NCBI RefSeq assembly: GCF_035046485.1
Contig: NC_085138.1
Span: forward strand, 31,459,047-31,523,046
Length of the DNA stretch: 64,000 bases
Reading direction: 5' to 3'
From: Aedes albopictus
Taxonomy: Eukaryota > Arthropoda > Insecta > Diptera > Culicidae
This document shows positions 32,634 through 44,445 of this stretch, piece by piece. Every line of letters begins with the position of its first letter. Position 1 is the stretch's first letter. The translations under genes were made by a program, and so were the position numbers. Under the pieces are notes generated by a model. That model searched no databases. It had not been told where the DNA came from and saw only the letters and a list, made by a program, of their open reading frames with translations.

Positions 32634-32639
32634 AATAAA
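32634..32639 (+). terminator. Poly(A) signal of the 29949-32210 gene
   Basis: AATAAA about 425 bp after the stop codon, in an AT-rich 3' UTR. No earlier canonical hexamer was noticed. Confidence 0.65.
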
Positions 32640-32787
32640 GATAAACAACCAAACTATACAATAAGCTGCTAAATGTTGTGCAGAGAACTCTCCTTTTTTC
32701 GGATCTCCATGGGACATACAAAATGATCGGGGCAGGTAAAATGTTTATTTTTAAAAATTTTATGGGTAAAAAAAGTTCAACCAGCTA

Positions 32788-33498
32788 TAGTAGACGTTCG
32801 ATAAGTGCAACATGATTACGTTTCAGTTACCGAATGAAATTCGCTAACTGCAACGACTGATAGCCGTCAAACAGTTGTCAATTGTTGTTGGACGCAGCCA
32901 GAATGCACTCAAAAACATCGCAATGCAGTTGACCTTTTGTTTTTGGCAGATGGCGGTGCGATAACTGCAAAAATGTTGCACTTAGCGGGCTTGCAGTTAA
33001 AAAGCATTGCACCCCAGCCCAAAAAAACATTTTAAAGGTCCCAAAAAATTGTAAAGTTGGTATCATCAGACACAGGCTACTTTGATTAACACGTGTGAAG
33101 AGTTAAAATTGATAAATTTGCGAAAAACATTCAAAAAAGTCATGAAAACGTGATTTTCACGTAAATTTTACTATTTTTATTATAACTTTGTTATTTGAAG
33201 TCACACAACTTTGGTGTCTTCGGCGACTTTACTTATTTTTGCATGCTCTACAACTTTGCAAAAGACGGGAAACCTCTAGGACGTAAGACAAAAAAGTTAG
33301 TATCGCAGCGACACCTATGCGGCAAAATTACCAACTAATTTTCTTCACCACATAAAAGTACAGGTAAAATAAATACAAGTCTCCGAAGACATCAACTCAA
33401 AAAAATGTACTCCCAAAACGCTAGAGGTTTTTACTTGCTAGATCCCGCTCGTGGCCCACATTGCAGTTAAACCGTTTGCACCGAGCGAACGTCTACTG
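32788..33498. mobile_element. Long foldback MITE, AGTAGACGTTCG ends
   Basis: 711 bp. The left TAGTAGACGTTCGATAAGTG is mirrored by CGAGCGAACGTCTACTG at the right, with inner TGCAA/TTGCA agreement. TA precedes the left end, but the right flank is CA, so the duplication is imperfect. The interior has CTTTGGTGTCTTCGGCGACT, vocabulary shared with the 143-bp repeat and the 50.8-53.9 kb foldback. Confidence 0.65.
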
Positions 33499-33636
33499 CA
33501 TAAGTTTCTTTAAAGTACATCAAAAAGTATATGTTCACTCAAAAAAAATATTTTTCGAAAAAAGGCTCGGAGGATCAAGTCGCATACACTAATCAACTCA
33601 GTTAGACGAACTGAGATGATATCTGTATATGTGTAT

Positions 33637-34339
33637 TAGAGTGGGTCAACGTTGTATGGAGAAACTTTAAATTTGATCGTATCAACCCGGAACAAGGCTT
33701 TTTTAATCTATATTAGCGCCCAAAACAACTGTGCAAAATTTGGGAGCGATTGGTTGCGTCCCCGTATTCCGCATTGCGATTGAAATTTGTATGGAAGTTA
33801 GTATGGGAAAACGTACTTTTTTTGCATTTTGCTCATAAGTTGTATTCTTTTGTGTAATACCATATAACTAATGACGTTAAAGTATAGCCAAGGATATGCC
33901 GAAAAACTTTGTCGAAGACCGCGAAGAGATCCGACGCCTGTGCAAAAAGTTATTCGCCTGGAAACTTAGGCAAAAAATTGAGATTTTATTATTGATGTTA
34001 TTCCTTTACATGTTAAACGTTAAGCACCACCGGGCAATCTGTACGTTATAACTTTTTTCACAAGTGTCGGATCACTTTGCAGTCTTCGGTAAACTTTTTC
34101 GCCACATCCTAGGCTATACTTCAACGTCATTAGTTAGAATGTTTTAGACGAAAAATTTCAATTTATGAGAAAAATGCAAAAAGGCACGTTTTCTCATACT
34201 AAATTCCATACAAATTTCAATCGCAATGCGGAATACGGGGAAGCAACCAATCGCTCCCAAATTTTGCACAGTTGTTTTGGATGCTAAAAGGAATCGAAAA
34301 AGATTTGTTCCAAAAAATCGACTTTGTTGACCCATTCTA
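33637..34339. mobile_element. Foldback MITE (TAG..CTA ends), 8-bp TSD ATGTGTAT
   Basis: 703 bp with ends TAGAGTGGGTCAACGTTGT and GTTGACCCATTCTA. The perfect duplication ATGTGTAT lies at 33629-33636 and 34340-34347. Long inverted arms include TGCAAAATTTGGGAGCGATT / AATCGCTCCCAAATTTTGCA. Same family as 3713-4419 and 55028-55808. Confidence 0.9.
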
Positions 34340-34347
34340 ATGTGTAT

Positions 34348-34749
34348 GTATGTATGTCTGTGCGCAAAATTAGTTCACTCATTTTAAGGTACTTCCCGTT
34401 GACCGATTTTACGGATTATAGCTCAAATCGAACCGGAATTTTATCGCATTGTTTGCTATTAAAAATGGTCCGGATCGGCCAAGTCGTTCCGAAGTTATGG
34501 GCACTTCAGTGATCTGGACCAGCACCGGTAAAACTCTCCGTATATAAAACTGAACCAAGCCCTACCAGGCGACACATCAAACTACGGAGATTTTTGTAAC
34601 CTTTATCATGGTTGACGAATTTTGTGCGGAAATCAATACTGTAAACCAGAAAATCCACGATGTCAGCCCAAAATTCAAGATGGCGGCCTAATATTTAGGA
34701 TGGCGGCTCAAAATTCAAGAACAGCAACCAGTTTGATATAATGGATATA
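34348..34749. other. No gene; AAGATGGCGGC motifs
   Basis: Begins with a short (GTAT)n run. AAGATGGCGGCC near 34677 and GGATGGCGGCTC near 34698 resemble the reiterated motif at 54000-54615. No coding evidence. Confidence 0.4.
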
Positions 34750-34987
34750 TTGCAGACTACATCCCAAATTGGACTATCACACTTTTTTGGTACGCCTAAA
34801 AAGTGTAATAAAAGTGCAAATTTGCCTCGGATCGTCTTGACATCTTCGATGCACTTATTTTCCTCCATTTACAAGGAATAAGTGCACCGAAGACCTCAAC
34901 TCGTTCCGACGTGGCCCTGCGCTGCAATCACACTTTGAAGGTGTGCACACACTATTGTGTCAGTCCAATTTGGGGTGCAGTCAGCAA
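34750..34987. mobile_element. MITE with TA flanks, CCCAAATTGGAC arms
   Basis: 238 bp. The left TTGCAGACTACATCCCAAAT is mirrored by ATTTGGGGTGCAGTCAGCAA at the right. TA lies at 34748-34749 and 34988-34989. Internal CTTCGGTGCACTTATTCCTT-type arms pair as well. No coding capacity. Confidence 0.78.
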
Positions 34988-35086
34988 TACACTGGAACCT
35001 CTTTTTATGCACATGGCTGGGACTGCATAAATTTAAAAAAGCATAAAAAGAGGGAAATTTATGCATAAATGAAGTTTGAGCTTTAA

Positions 35087-35202
35087 CCCTAAAAGGGATA
35101 CCTTCATGGCCTCAGTTTCGTCACCTCGCTGAGTGTGTTCCATCAAAGACGAGCTCTTAAAGGCGCCTGGGGTCCAATGAACCCCAGGTATCCCTTTTAG
35201 GC
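35087..35202. mobile_element. Very short MITE, CCCTAAAAGGGATACC ends
   Basis: About 115 bp with CCCTAAAAGGGATACC at the left and GGTATCCCTTTTAGG at the right. An inner hairpin CCTGGGGTCCAATGAACCCC lies near the right end. Target duplication not resolved. Confidence 0.6.
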
Positions 35203-35471
35203 ACTAGTGTGCGCAGGGTTCTTGCTTAGAGGAGGCACTACAATGATGGTGCAATATATGTATGATCATGATGGTGCAAAATAGAATTATGGTGTTACAC
35301 GCAATATGAATTCCCAAGAAGGGGTTTCAACATGCTGTGGTGCTAACATCGCCAAGTACTTCATATTGGGATTCTAGAGAAGGCTTCGGATGGTGATGAT
35401 TTCAAGGCAATGCGAAACTTTAATATGAAGTCATTATCTCGAATGTTATCAATTATGATAAAAAAATATTA
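35203..35471. other. No gene; small patch of 'atggtgca' repeat
   Basis: Three ATGGTGCA-type units at about 35244-35278 match the repeat that fills 41870-44395. The rest is AT-rich. Confidence 0.4.
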
Positions 35472-35475
35472 TCAT

Positions 35476-36079
35476 TGTAGGGATTTATTGAAAGACGTCC
35501 AGTTCTGCCAAACAATTCCTTTATTCTGACAACTTACAGTATAAATACATCATAGCCTACTACAGTTCGGCCATCTTGACTTCACACATCGTCCTCGATG
35601 TGAAATACCCGCCTAATGTCAGTTAAACTCCAACTCGGTGACATGCTCTCCGATGTTGTGATGTGCTTGCTTCTTGAGCATATACTTGACACTTACATCT
35701 AGCTTCTTTAATTCAGAACTCCTCTCGCAGATTCTCAAGCTCGAGAGTAATGCGCCGTATTGACGCCCTCAACAACCAATTTGTTGTGCACATTCCGTTT
35801 CATCCATAGGCTCCGTAACTCAACCGTAACTCCTCTCAAACGCTGATCAGTTCGAAAGTAATGTACCACATCCGGATCACTTTCTGTTCTACTTGTCGAC
35901 TTCACTTACGTGTGAAACTGTTTTCTTGACGGATAACTTAGAATTTAGAACATTTCGAGAAGAACGAAGGCTTCATCCCACTTCTGAAATTGTAGGGATT
36001 TATTGAAAGACGTCCAGTTCTGCCAAACAATTCCTTTATTCTGACAACTTACAGTATAAATACATCATAGCCTACTACA
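35476..36079 (-). mobile_element. TRIM-like element: identical 89-bp LTRs, 4-bp TSD
   Basis: Direct repeats at 35476-35564 and 35991-36079 are identical over 89 bp and have TG..CA ends (TGTAGGGATT...CCTACTACA). TCAT flanks both sides (35472-35475, 36080-36083). The 426-bp interior has no open frame. Read on the minus strand the LTR contains TATTTATA and, downstream, AATAAAGG and AATAAATCC, and the interior starts ATTTCAGAAGTGGGATGAAG, so minus is the likely sense; primer-site identity is unproven. Size fits terminal-repeat retrotransposons in miniature. Confidence 0.82.
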
Positions 36080-36119
36080 TCATTTTGAAAGAATTTTCAT
36101 CCTGGACAATTAGTGATGC

Positions 36120-39100
36120 TAGAATGTGAGAAAACTCCAATGATTCGTGCATGAATTCCTCCAGGAATTCCCCCAAAAATTCTTTTAATAATTCCTTCAG
36201 AAATTCCTCCAGGAAGTCTCATATATTTCTCCAGAAATTCCTCAAAAAATAAAATCCTCAAGGAATTCCTCCAGTAAATACTCCAGGATTCCTCCTGAAA
36301 TTTCTTCTAGGAATAATCCTCTAGGAATGTCTGCCAGAGTTCCCCTAATATTTCCTTCACGGATTCCTCAAGAAAATCCTAAAGGAATTTCTCACGATAG
36401 TCATCCAGAAATTCCTCTTGGAATTCTTCGCGAAATTCCTCCAGGAATTCCTCCAGAAAATTATCCATGAAATTCTCAAGAAATTTCTTCAGAAATTCCT
36501 CCAGGGATTCATCCGTGTATTATTTCAAAAAATCCTTCTAAAATTCCTCCTCAAATTTGTCCAGAAATTCTTTCAGAAACTTCTCGATAAAGAACGCCAG
36601 GAAATTCCTACAGGAATTCCTCTAAAAAATCCTGCAGGAATTCCTCCAGAAATTCCCCCAAGGATTTCTCCAGGGATTTCTCCAGAAAATCCTATAGGAA
36701 TTTCTGCCAGAATTTCTCTAGAGAATTCTTAAAGAATGTCTCCCGGAACTCCTCCAGAAATTCCGCGAGGAATTCCTCCAGGAAATCCTTCACGGATTCC
36801 TCCAGTAATTTCTCCATGATTTTTTTTCCAGGAATTTCAGAGAGACGAACCAGCCAAGGGCTGAAAGTCTCTATGATATAGCTTGATCAATCAATCAATC
36901 CAGGAATTGCTTCTGGAATTCCTCCAGGGATTTATTAATGAATTTCTTCAGAAATGCCTCCAGGTATTCCTTTTGAAATTCCTCGAGGGGTTCCTTCAGA
37001 CAATTCTTTGGAAATTTCTCCAATATGCCACCAGGAATTTCTTCCAAGAATACCTCCAGAAAAGCCCAAAAAAATTATCCTGAAACTCTTCCAGGAATAC
37101 CTCCACGGAATCCTCCAAGAATTTCTTTAGGATTTTTTCCAGAAATTTCTTCAGGAATTTCACCAGAGTTTCATTACTGAATTTCTTTAGAAGTTCCTCA
37201 AAAACTACTTCCAGAAATTCCTCCTGGAATTCCTTCAAAAGTTACTCGAGGAGTTCCTTCAGAAATTTCTCCAGAAGGCCTCATATATTTCTCCAGAAAT
37301 TTCTCATATAAATCCTCCAGGAATTCCTTCACAAAATACTCCAAGCATTCTTCCAGAGATCCCTCCTGACATTTTTCTAGGAAATATCCTCCATGAATGT
37401 CTGCCAGAATCCCCCCCATATTTCCTTCACGGATGCCTTCATAACACCCAGAAGGAATTTCTCACGGAATTCTTCCAGGAATTCCTCGAGAAATTTTTCC
37501 AAGGATTTTTCCATGGATTTTCTTCAGAATTTCTCAAAGAATTTCTTCAGAACTTCCTCCAGGGATTCATCTATGAATTTCTTCAGAAATTTCTCAAAAA
37601 ATCCCCCAGAAACTCCACCAGGAATTCTTTCAGAAATGTGTCGAGGATGAACTCCTGAAATTCCTCCAGGGATTCCTTCAGAAAATCCTCTTGGAATTTC
37701 TGCCAGAATGTCCCAAGAATGTCTTCTTGCGGAATTCCGCAAGGAATTTGTCCAGGAAATCCTCCACGGATTCCTCCAGGATTTTTTTCAGGATTTTTAC
37801 AGCAATTTCTCCAAGAGTTCCTAAGGGATTCATTCATAAATTTCTTCAGAAATTCCTCAATAATTTCTTCCAGGTATTCAGATATTGCTCGAGTAGTTCC
37901 TTCAGACATTCCTCCAGAAATTCCTCCGAGATGCCTCAAGGAATTTCTCCCCGAAATTCATCCATGGACTCCACCAGAAAATCCTAAAATAATTTCACCC
38001 GAAACTCATCCAGGAATTCCGCGAGCAATTAAACCAGGGAATTCTCCACGGAATCCCCTAGGAATTTCTCCAGGATTTTTTCTTGAAATTTCTTCAGGAA
38101 TTCCTCCAGAGTTTTAATAGTGAATGTCTTCAGAAATTCCTCCAGATATTCCTTCAGAAACTCTTCGGAAGTTCCTTCAGACATTCCTCCATTATTTTTT
38201 CCAAAAAGCCTCATATATTTCTCCAGGAATTCCTCAAATAATTTCTCTGGTAAATACTCCAATAATTCCTCCAGAGATTCCTCCTGAAATTTCATCTAGG
38301 AAAAAATCTTTTAGGAATGACTGCCAGAGTTTCTACAATATTTTCTCTAGAGATTCCTCTTAGAATTTATCCACGGATTCCACCAGATAATCCTAAAGGA
38401 TTTTTTCACGGAACTCTTCCAGGAATTCCTCCTAGATTTTTTTGAATTCCCCGAAGGATTACTTCAAGAAATTCTTGAGGAAATTCTCAAATCAATTCTT
38501 CAGAAATTCCTCCGAGGATGCATCCACGAATTTCATGAGTTTTTTAGGAAGAGCGCCAAAAATTCTTCCAGGAACTCCTCCAGGGAATCCTCTAAAAATA
38601 GTCTGGGAATTTTAGCCCGATTTCATCCAGAGAATTCTGAAGGAATGTCTCCCGGAACTCTGCCTAGAATTCCTCCAGGCATTCCTCGATGAATTCCTAC
38701 AGGGAATCCTCCTTGCATTCCTCCAAGAATTTCTCCAGAACTTGAAGTTGCTCAAGAAATTCCTGCAGAGATTCGTTAAAAAATTTCTTCAGAAATTCTT
38801 TTAAAAAATCCTACAGAAATTTCTCCATGAAGCCTCATATATTTCTCCAGAATTTCCCCAAATAATTCCTCCAGTTAATATTCCCAGAATTTCTTCAGAA
38901 TTACCTCCATGAATTCCTCCAGAGATTCCTCCTGAAATTTATTCTAGAAAAAATCCTCTAGAAATGACTGCCAGAATTTCTTCAATATTTCCTTCAGGGA
39001 TTCTTCAAGCAATTCTTCCATGGATTCCTCCAGGAAATTCTACAGGAAATTCTCAAGGACTTTTTCAGGGATTCATTTCCTCAACGATTTATTCATAATT

Positions 39101-41860
39101 TTCTTTAAAAATTCATCCAGAAATACCTCAAGGAATTCCTCCAGAAAATTCTCTATGAATTTCTGTCAGAATTCCTCCAGAGAATCTTAAAGGAATATCT
39201 CCCGGAATCCTTCCAAGAATTCCTTCAGGGATACCTCCATGGATTCCTCTAAAAATTTCTCCATGAATTTTTCCCGGTATTCCTTCAAAATTTCCTCCCT
39301 CCATGGATTCCACCAGAAATTTCTCAAGGAAATCATCCAGGAATTCCTCCAAAAAATCCTCCAAGGAATCCTCCACATAATCCTTAATCAATTTCTCCCA
39401 GAACTCTTCTTGGAATTCCTCCAGGGAGACTCTCATGGAATCCTCATGAAATACCTCCAGGGATTGTTGCAGGAGTTCCTCCAGGAATTCCTACAGAAAA
39501 TTCTTCAAGAATTTCTGCCAGAATTCCTTCAATATTGTCTTCAGGGATTCTTCCAGAAATTCTCGACGGATTCCTCCCGAAAATCATAAAGGATTTTTCC
39601 GAGATCTATTCCGGGAATTTCTCTAGGAATTCCTCCAGGGATTTCTCCATGGATTCCTCCAGGAATTTATCAAGCAATTTCTTCGTGAATTCATCCAGGA
39701 ATTCATCCATGAGTTTCTTCAGAAATTGCTCAAAACATCTTTCACAAATTCCTGGAGGAGTTCCTCCAGTTATTCCTCCAGGAAGCCTTAATAATTTGTC
39801 CAGAAATTCCTTAAAGAATTAATCCCGAAATTTATCTAGTAATTCCTCTAAGAATTCATAAATCAATTCCTCCATTATTTCATCAAAAAAAATCTTAAGG
39901 GTTTTATCCAAAAATACCTTCCGGAATGCAAACATGGATCCCTCCAGGAATTTCTCCAGAGATTCCTCAAGAAAATCATCCAGGAATTCCTCCAAAAATG
40001 TTTCGCAAAAAATACCTCAAAGAACTCTTTCGGGAATTCCTCCAAGAATGCTTTCAGTAATTCCATCTTGAATACCATCAGAAATTTCTATAGGGATTCC
40101 TCCAGGAATTTCTGCAAGGATACCTTATGGAATTCCTGCTCGGATTTCTCCAGAAAATCCTGAAGAAATTTCTCCCGGAACTCTTCCAGGAATTCTTCGA
40201 GAAATTCCTCAAGCGATTTCTACAGAAATTTTTACAGGAATTTTACTGGAATTTATCCAAGAATCTCTCCGGAAATTTCTCCTGCGACAATTTGTTATTG
40301 CTCCAGAAAATCTTCTAAAAAAATCTTCATGGATTCCAAGTTTTTTTTCTGGAGAAATCCGTGAATGAGTATTCACGGATTTCTCCAGAAAAAAACTTCT
40401 CCCAGAACTCTTCCAGGAATTCCTCGAACAATTTCTCTAGAAGTTCCTCCATGGATTTCGCCAGGAATTTCTGCAGGAATTTCTTCAGGAATTCTTCCAG
40501 GGATTCTTCAATGAACTTCTTTAGATATTCCTCAAAAATCCCTCTGGGAATTCTTTCAGGAATTGCTCGAGGAGATCCTTCAATCATTCCTCCAGGAAGC
40601 CGCAAATATTTTTCCAGAAATTTTTCAAAGAATTCCTTAAGGAAATCCTCCAGAAATTCTTCCAGGAATTTCTGCATTTTTTCAGGAATTTCTCCAGAAA
40701 AACCTCTAGGGATTCTTCCAGAAATTTCTCTAGGATTTTTCCAGGGATTCATCCTGGAACTCCTTCACGGATTCCTTCAGAAATTCCTCCTAGGATTACA
40801 GCAGGGATTTCTCCAGGAAATTTCATAGAGAATGGATTTCCAACGATTCCACTATGAATGTCTCCAGGGATTCCTCCTGAAAATCCTCCAGAAATTATTC
40901 CTATAATTCTTTCAAAAATGCCTCCAGAAATTCCTCTAGGATTTTTTCCACGGATTCATCCAAAGATTCCTTCAGGAATGCCACCAGATTTCTCCAGTAA
41001 TATCTGCAAGGGTTCGTCTATGAATTCCTCGAATAATTCTTCAAGAAATTCATGCATGACATTTTCCAATAAATCCTTTAGGAATTTCTCCAGAAATTCA
41101 TCCAGGAATTATTTCATGGATTCCTCCACAGATTCTTTCTGTTATCCCTCCAGGGATTCATCCTGTAATTCCTTCAGGAACTCCTCCAGGGTTTACATCA
41201 GGGATTTCTCCAGCAATTTTCCATAGCTTCCTCCAGGAATTCTTCTAGAAACTCCTCCAAATGTCCCTCCAGAAATTTCCTCAGGGATTCCTTCAGAAAT
41301 TCTTCCGGACATTCTTCCAGAAGTTCCTCCAGGAATTCTTACAAGGATTCCTTCAGGGATTCCTCCAGAAATTCTTCCAGGAATTTCTCCATGGCTTCTT
41401 CCAGGAGTGCCTCCAGAGTTTACTCCAGGAAATCCTCCAGGGGTTCGTCAATGAACTCTGCCGGAACTCTTCCAGAAATTTGTTTCTCGAAATATTTCTC
41501 CGAAAATTCCTCCATGAATTATTTCACGAATTCCTCTACGGATCCCTCCAGGAAATTCGTCAAGGATTCCATTAGGAAAGCCTCCACAGATCCCTCTTGA
41601 AATTCCTCCAGGGAATTCCTTCATTATTTTTTTCAGCAACTCTTTTAGTAGTTTCTCGTGGAAATTCTACAGGAATTTCTTCGGACTCCTCTTCCAGTTT
41701 TTGAGAGCTTCCTTCAACAATTCTTTCAAGCACTTCTTTAGTATTGCCTCCAGGGATTCCTCCAGAAAGTCCTTCATGGATTCCTTCTGAAATTCCTCCA
41801 AGGATTTCTCCTGGAATGTCTCCACGGATTCCTCCAGATATTTCTCGAGCTAGGAAAGTG
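36120..41860 (-). repeat. 12-bp-period satellite, reverse orientation, with higher-order structure
   Basis: About 5.7 kb of GAATTC-CTCCAG units, the reverse complement of the 13.5-17.2 kb family (GAATTC-CTGGAG). A landmark, GCCTCATATATTTCTCC or a near variant, recurs near 36216, 37277, 38208 and 38832, with weaker forms near 39785 and 40595, so a 0.6-1.1 kb higher-order period overlies the 12-mer. Numerous frames on both strands are open by composition only. A small retroposed tail interrupts it at 36837-36899. Confidence 0.92.
36837..36899 (+). mobile_element. Ultra-short retroposed 3' end, copy 1
   Basis: 63 bp containing GAACCAGCCAAGGGCTGAAA and ending in (AATC)n. Flanked by CCAGGAATT at 36828-36836 and 36900-36908. 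Because the host is itself a GGAATT repeat, the duplication could be chance here. It shares its body with 48457-48511. Confidence 0.6.
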
Positions 41861-41869
41861 ATTCTCGTG

Positions 41870-44395
41870 AATTAAAAAGTGGTATATAAAATTCAATTGT
41901 GGATGATACGATGAACACCAAGAAGGTACATATAATTTTAAAAAGATGTGTGATGTGAGTATGGTACATTATATACCTTAACGATCAAGGGAACGTCAAG
42001 ATAGTGCATGCGTGGTAAGTAATTGCAATTTGATTTATAGAATGCTAAAATGAAGCATGAGATTTGGAGATGGTGTGAACATAAAAATGTTAGTGCTGCA
42101 TAAAAATCAAATTGCGTGTGGCAATAAAGGTGCATGCAAGATTATTGGTATGGTGCATGGAATTCTGATATGGAGCATGTCATTCAAATATGGTGCATGA
42201 TGTCAGTATGATGCATTAGAGTTGACATCGTACATGAAATGCTATTTCGATGTACGAAACTTCATACAATAATAATGGTGCAATAAATGCCTAGATGATA
42301 TGGTGAACGCCACGATTAAGCTATAAAAGCTTTAGTAATGCATGAAATTAAACGATGGTGCATGATTTCGCTATTAGACACATATTTGATTCAAAGATGG
42401 TGCCTAGATGATTCTGTGAACATCATGGTGGTTCATGGAATGCATGATGTCAGTATGGTGCATTAGTTTCACCATGATTGACGAATATAACCTTCATGTT
42501 TCATATTAAGGTGCACTTTCAATTCGTACAAAGTTGGCACAGAAATCAACATGTTCCAGGTACGTGGAATACTATTTTGTATGCGAAATGCCAATTTGGT
42601 GCATCAAATTCAAATGTAATCCACATCATAATGGTGCATAAGATGCCTAGATGATATAGTGAATGCCAAAATGGTGCATGGAAAGCTTTGAAGAAAGCGC
42701 ATGATGCTAGTGTGCTGCATTAGTTGCAAAAATGGTGCATAGAATACAAAATAAAAGTATGTTATGTGATGCTCACAACATAATGGTGCATCAGATGCTT
42801 AGATGATATAATAAACGCTGAAATGGTGCTTGGAAAGTTTTGATGGTGCATATCAGTATGATGCTTTAGATTCCTAGTTGATTAAAAGATAGTGCAGCAT
42901 AATGCGTGGATACCTAGATGATTCTGTGAACGCTTTGAAGAAGGTACATGATGTTAGTGTACTGTGACAACCACCGTTATTCAGCGACTCTCGACATGGC
43001 TAGGTGCACGAATTGCAAAAGTGGTGCTTGAAATTGAATGTGGTGCCAAAGTCACCATGGTTCACGTACATGGATTACAGTTTTGGAATACGAGTGCCAA
43101 AATGGTGCATGTTATTCGAATATGGTGCTGACATCACTGATTAGTTAAAAGATGGTGCATGAGATTAGCCTAAATGATTCTGAGAACATCATGGTTGTGC
43201 ATGAGATACTAAGAAATTGTATGTGTCAGTGGTGCATTTGTTGCCACCATGATTCAGTGATTCTCAACATTGGGTGGTTAGATACAAAACGCAAGAATTG
43301 CAAAAATGATGCATAGAATTTAATGTGGTGCGGAGGTCAACATGGATCAGGTACATGGAATACAATTGGGTGTATGATATGGCAAAATGGAGCTTATGAA
43401 ATTCAAATGTGAATTAAATGCTTAGATGGCGCGTGAGATGATGCTTAGATATTTATGTGATCATCATGGTGGTGCATGGAATGAAAAGGAGCTACATGAT
43501 GTCTGTATGGTACATTAGTTTTACAATGATTCGGTTATACTCAACAAATTCCAGATATAGGTGCACGAATTGCAAAAATGGTGCAGGAAACTCAATGCGG
43601 CGCAGAAATCAACATAGTCCTGGTACAAGGAATGCTATTCTGTATGCGAAATGCCAAAATGGTGCATCAAATTCATAATGGTGCATAAGATGCCTAGATG
43701 ATATAGTGAATACCAAAATGGTGGTTGGAAAGCTTTGAAGAAGGTGCATGATACTAGATGATGCATTAGTTGTCACCGTTTCTCAAAGCTTATCAACATG
43801 TTGCATGGTTAGGTGCACGAATTGCTAAAATGGTGCAAAGCATACAAAAAAATATATTTTATGTGATGCTCACGGCATTACGGTGCTTTAGATGCCTAGA
43901 TGAAATGTGCATGAAATTTCATGATGGTGCATATTAGTATGAGGTATTAGATACTTAATTGATAAAAAGATATTTTATGCGATCATCATAATACGTGGAT
44001 ACCTAGATCATTCTGTGGACATCATGATGGTGCATTAAAAGCTTTGAAGAAGGTACATGATGTTAGTGTGCTGTATTAGTCGTCACTGTTATTCAGTGAT
44101 ACTTGTTATTTTGTATGGCTAGGTGCACGAATTGCAAAAATGGTGCTTAGAATTCAATGTGGTTCCGAAGTCACCATGGTTCACGTACATGGAATACAGT
44201 TTTGGAATACGAAATGCCAAAATTGTGCATGTTTTTCAAATGTGGTGCTAGATGATTCTGAGAACATCATGGTTGTGCATGAGATACTAAGACATTGTAT
44301 GTGTCAATGGTGCACCATAGCTCAGTGATTCTCAACATTGCGTGGTAAGATCCAAGGTGCAAGAATTGCAAAAATGGTGCATATATTTTGTTTAT
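41870..44395. repeat. 'atggtgcat' AT-rich repeat with about 1.1-kb higher-order units
   Basis: Reiterated AAAATGGTGCATGAAAT-like short units throughout. Longer blocks recur in order: AGAAATCAACAT at 42541 and 43604 (1063 bp apart), and GGTGCTTRRAATTSAATGTG at 43023 and 44142 (1119 bp apart), each followed by matching sequence for hundreds of bases. No coding frame of substance. Confidence 0.85.
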
Positions 44396-44445
44396 AGAAG
44401 GGGGGCAAGTGCCCCCCCTTGCCCCCCCCCCCCTGTGCACGCTAG
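44396..44445. repeat. G/C-run hairpin
   Basis: GGGGGGCAAGTGCCCCCC followed by another C-rich run. It forms a strong hairpin at the right edge of the preceding repeat. Confidence 0.6.

Noticed and set aside
34750..34987. Promoter or gene in the CTTCGGTGCACTTATT region
   Set aside because: The whole interval is bounded by inverted ends and TA duplications; it is a MITE.
36418..41639. Dozens of Leu/Glu- or Ser/Asn-rich frames
   Set aside because: Same satellite in reverse orientation; frames overlap each other on both strands, as expected for a repeat artefact.
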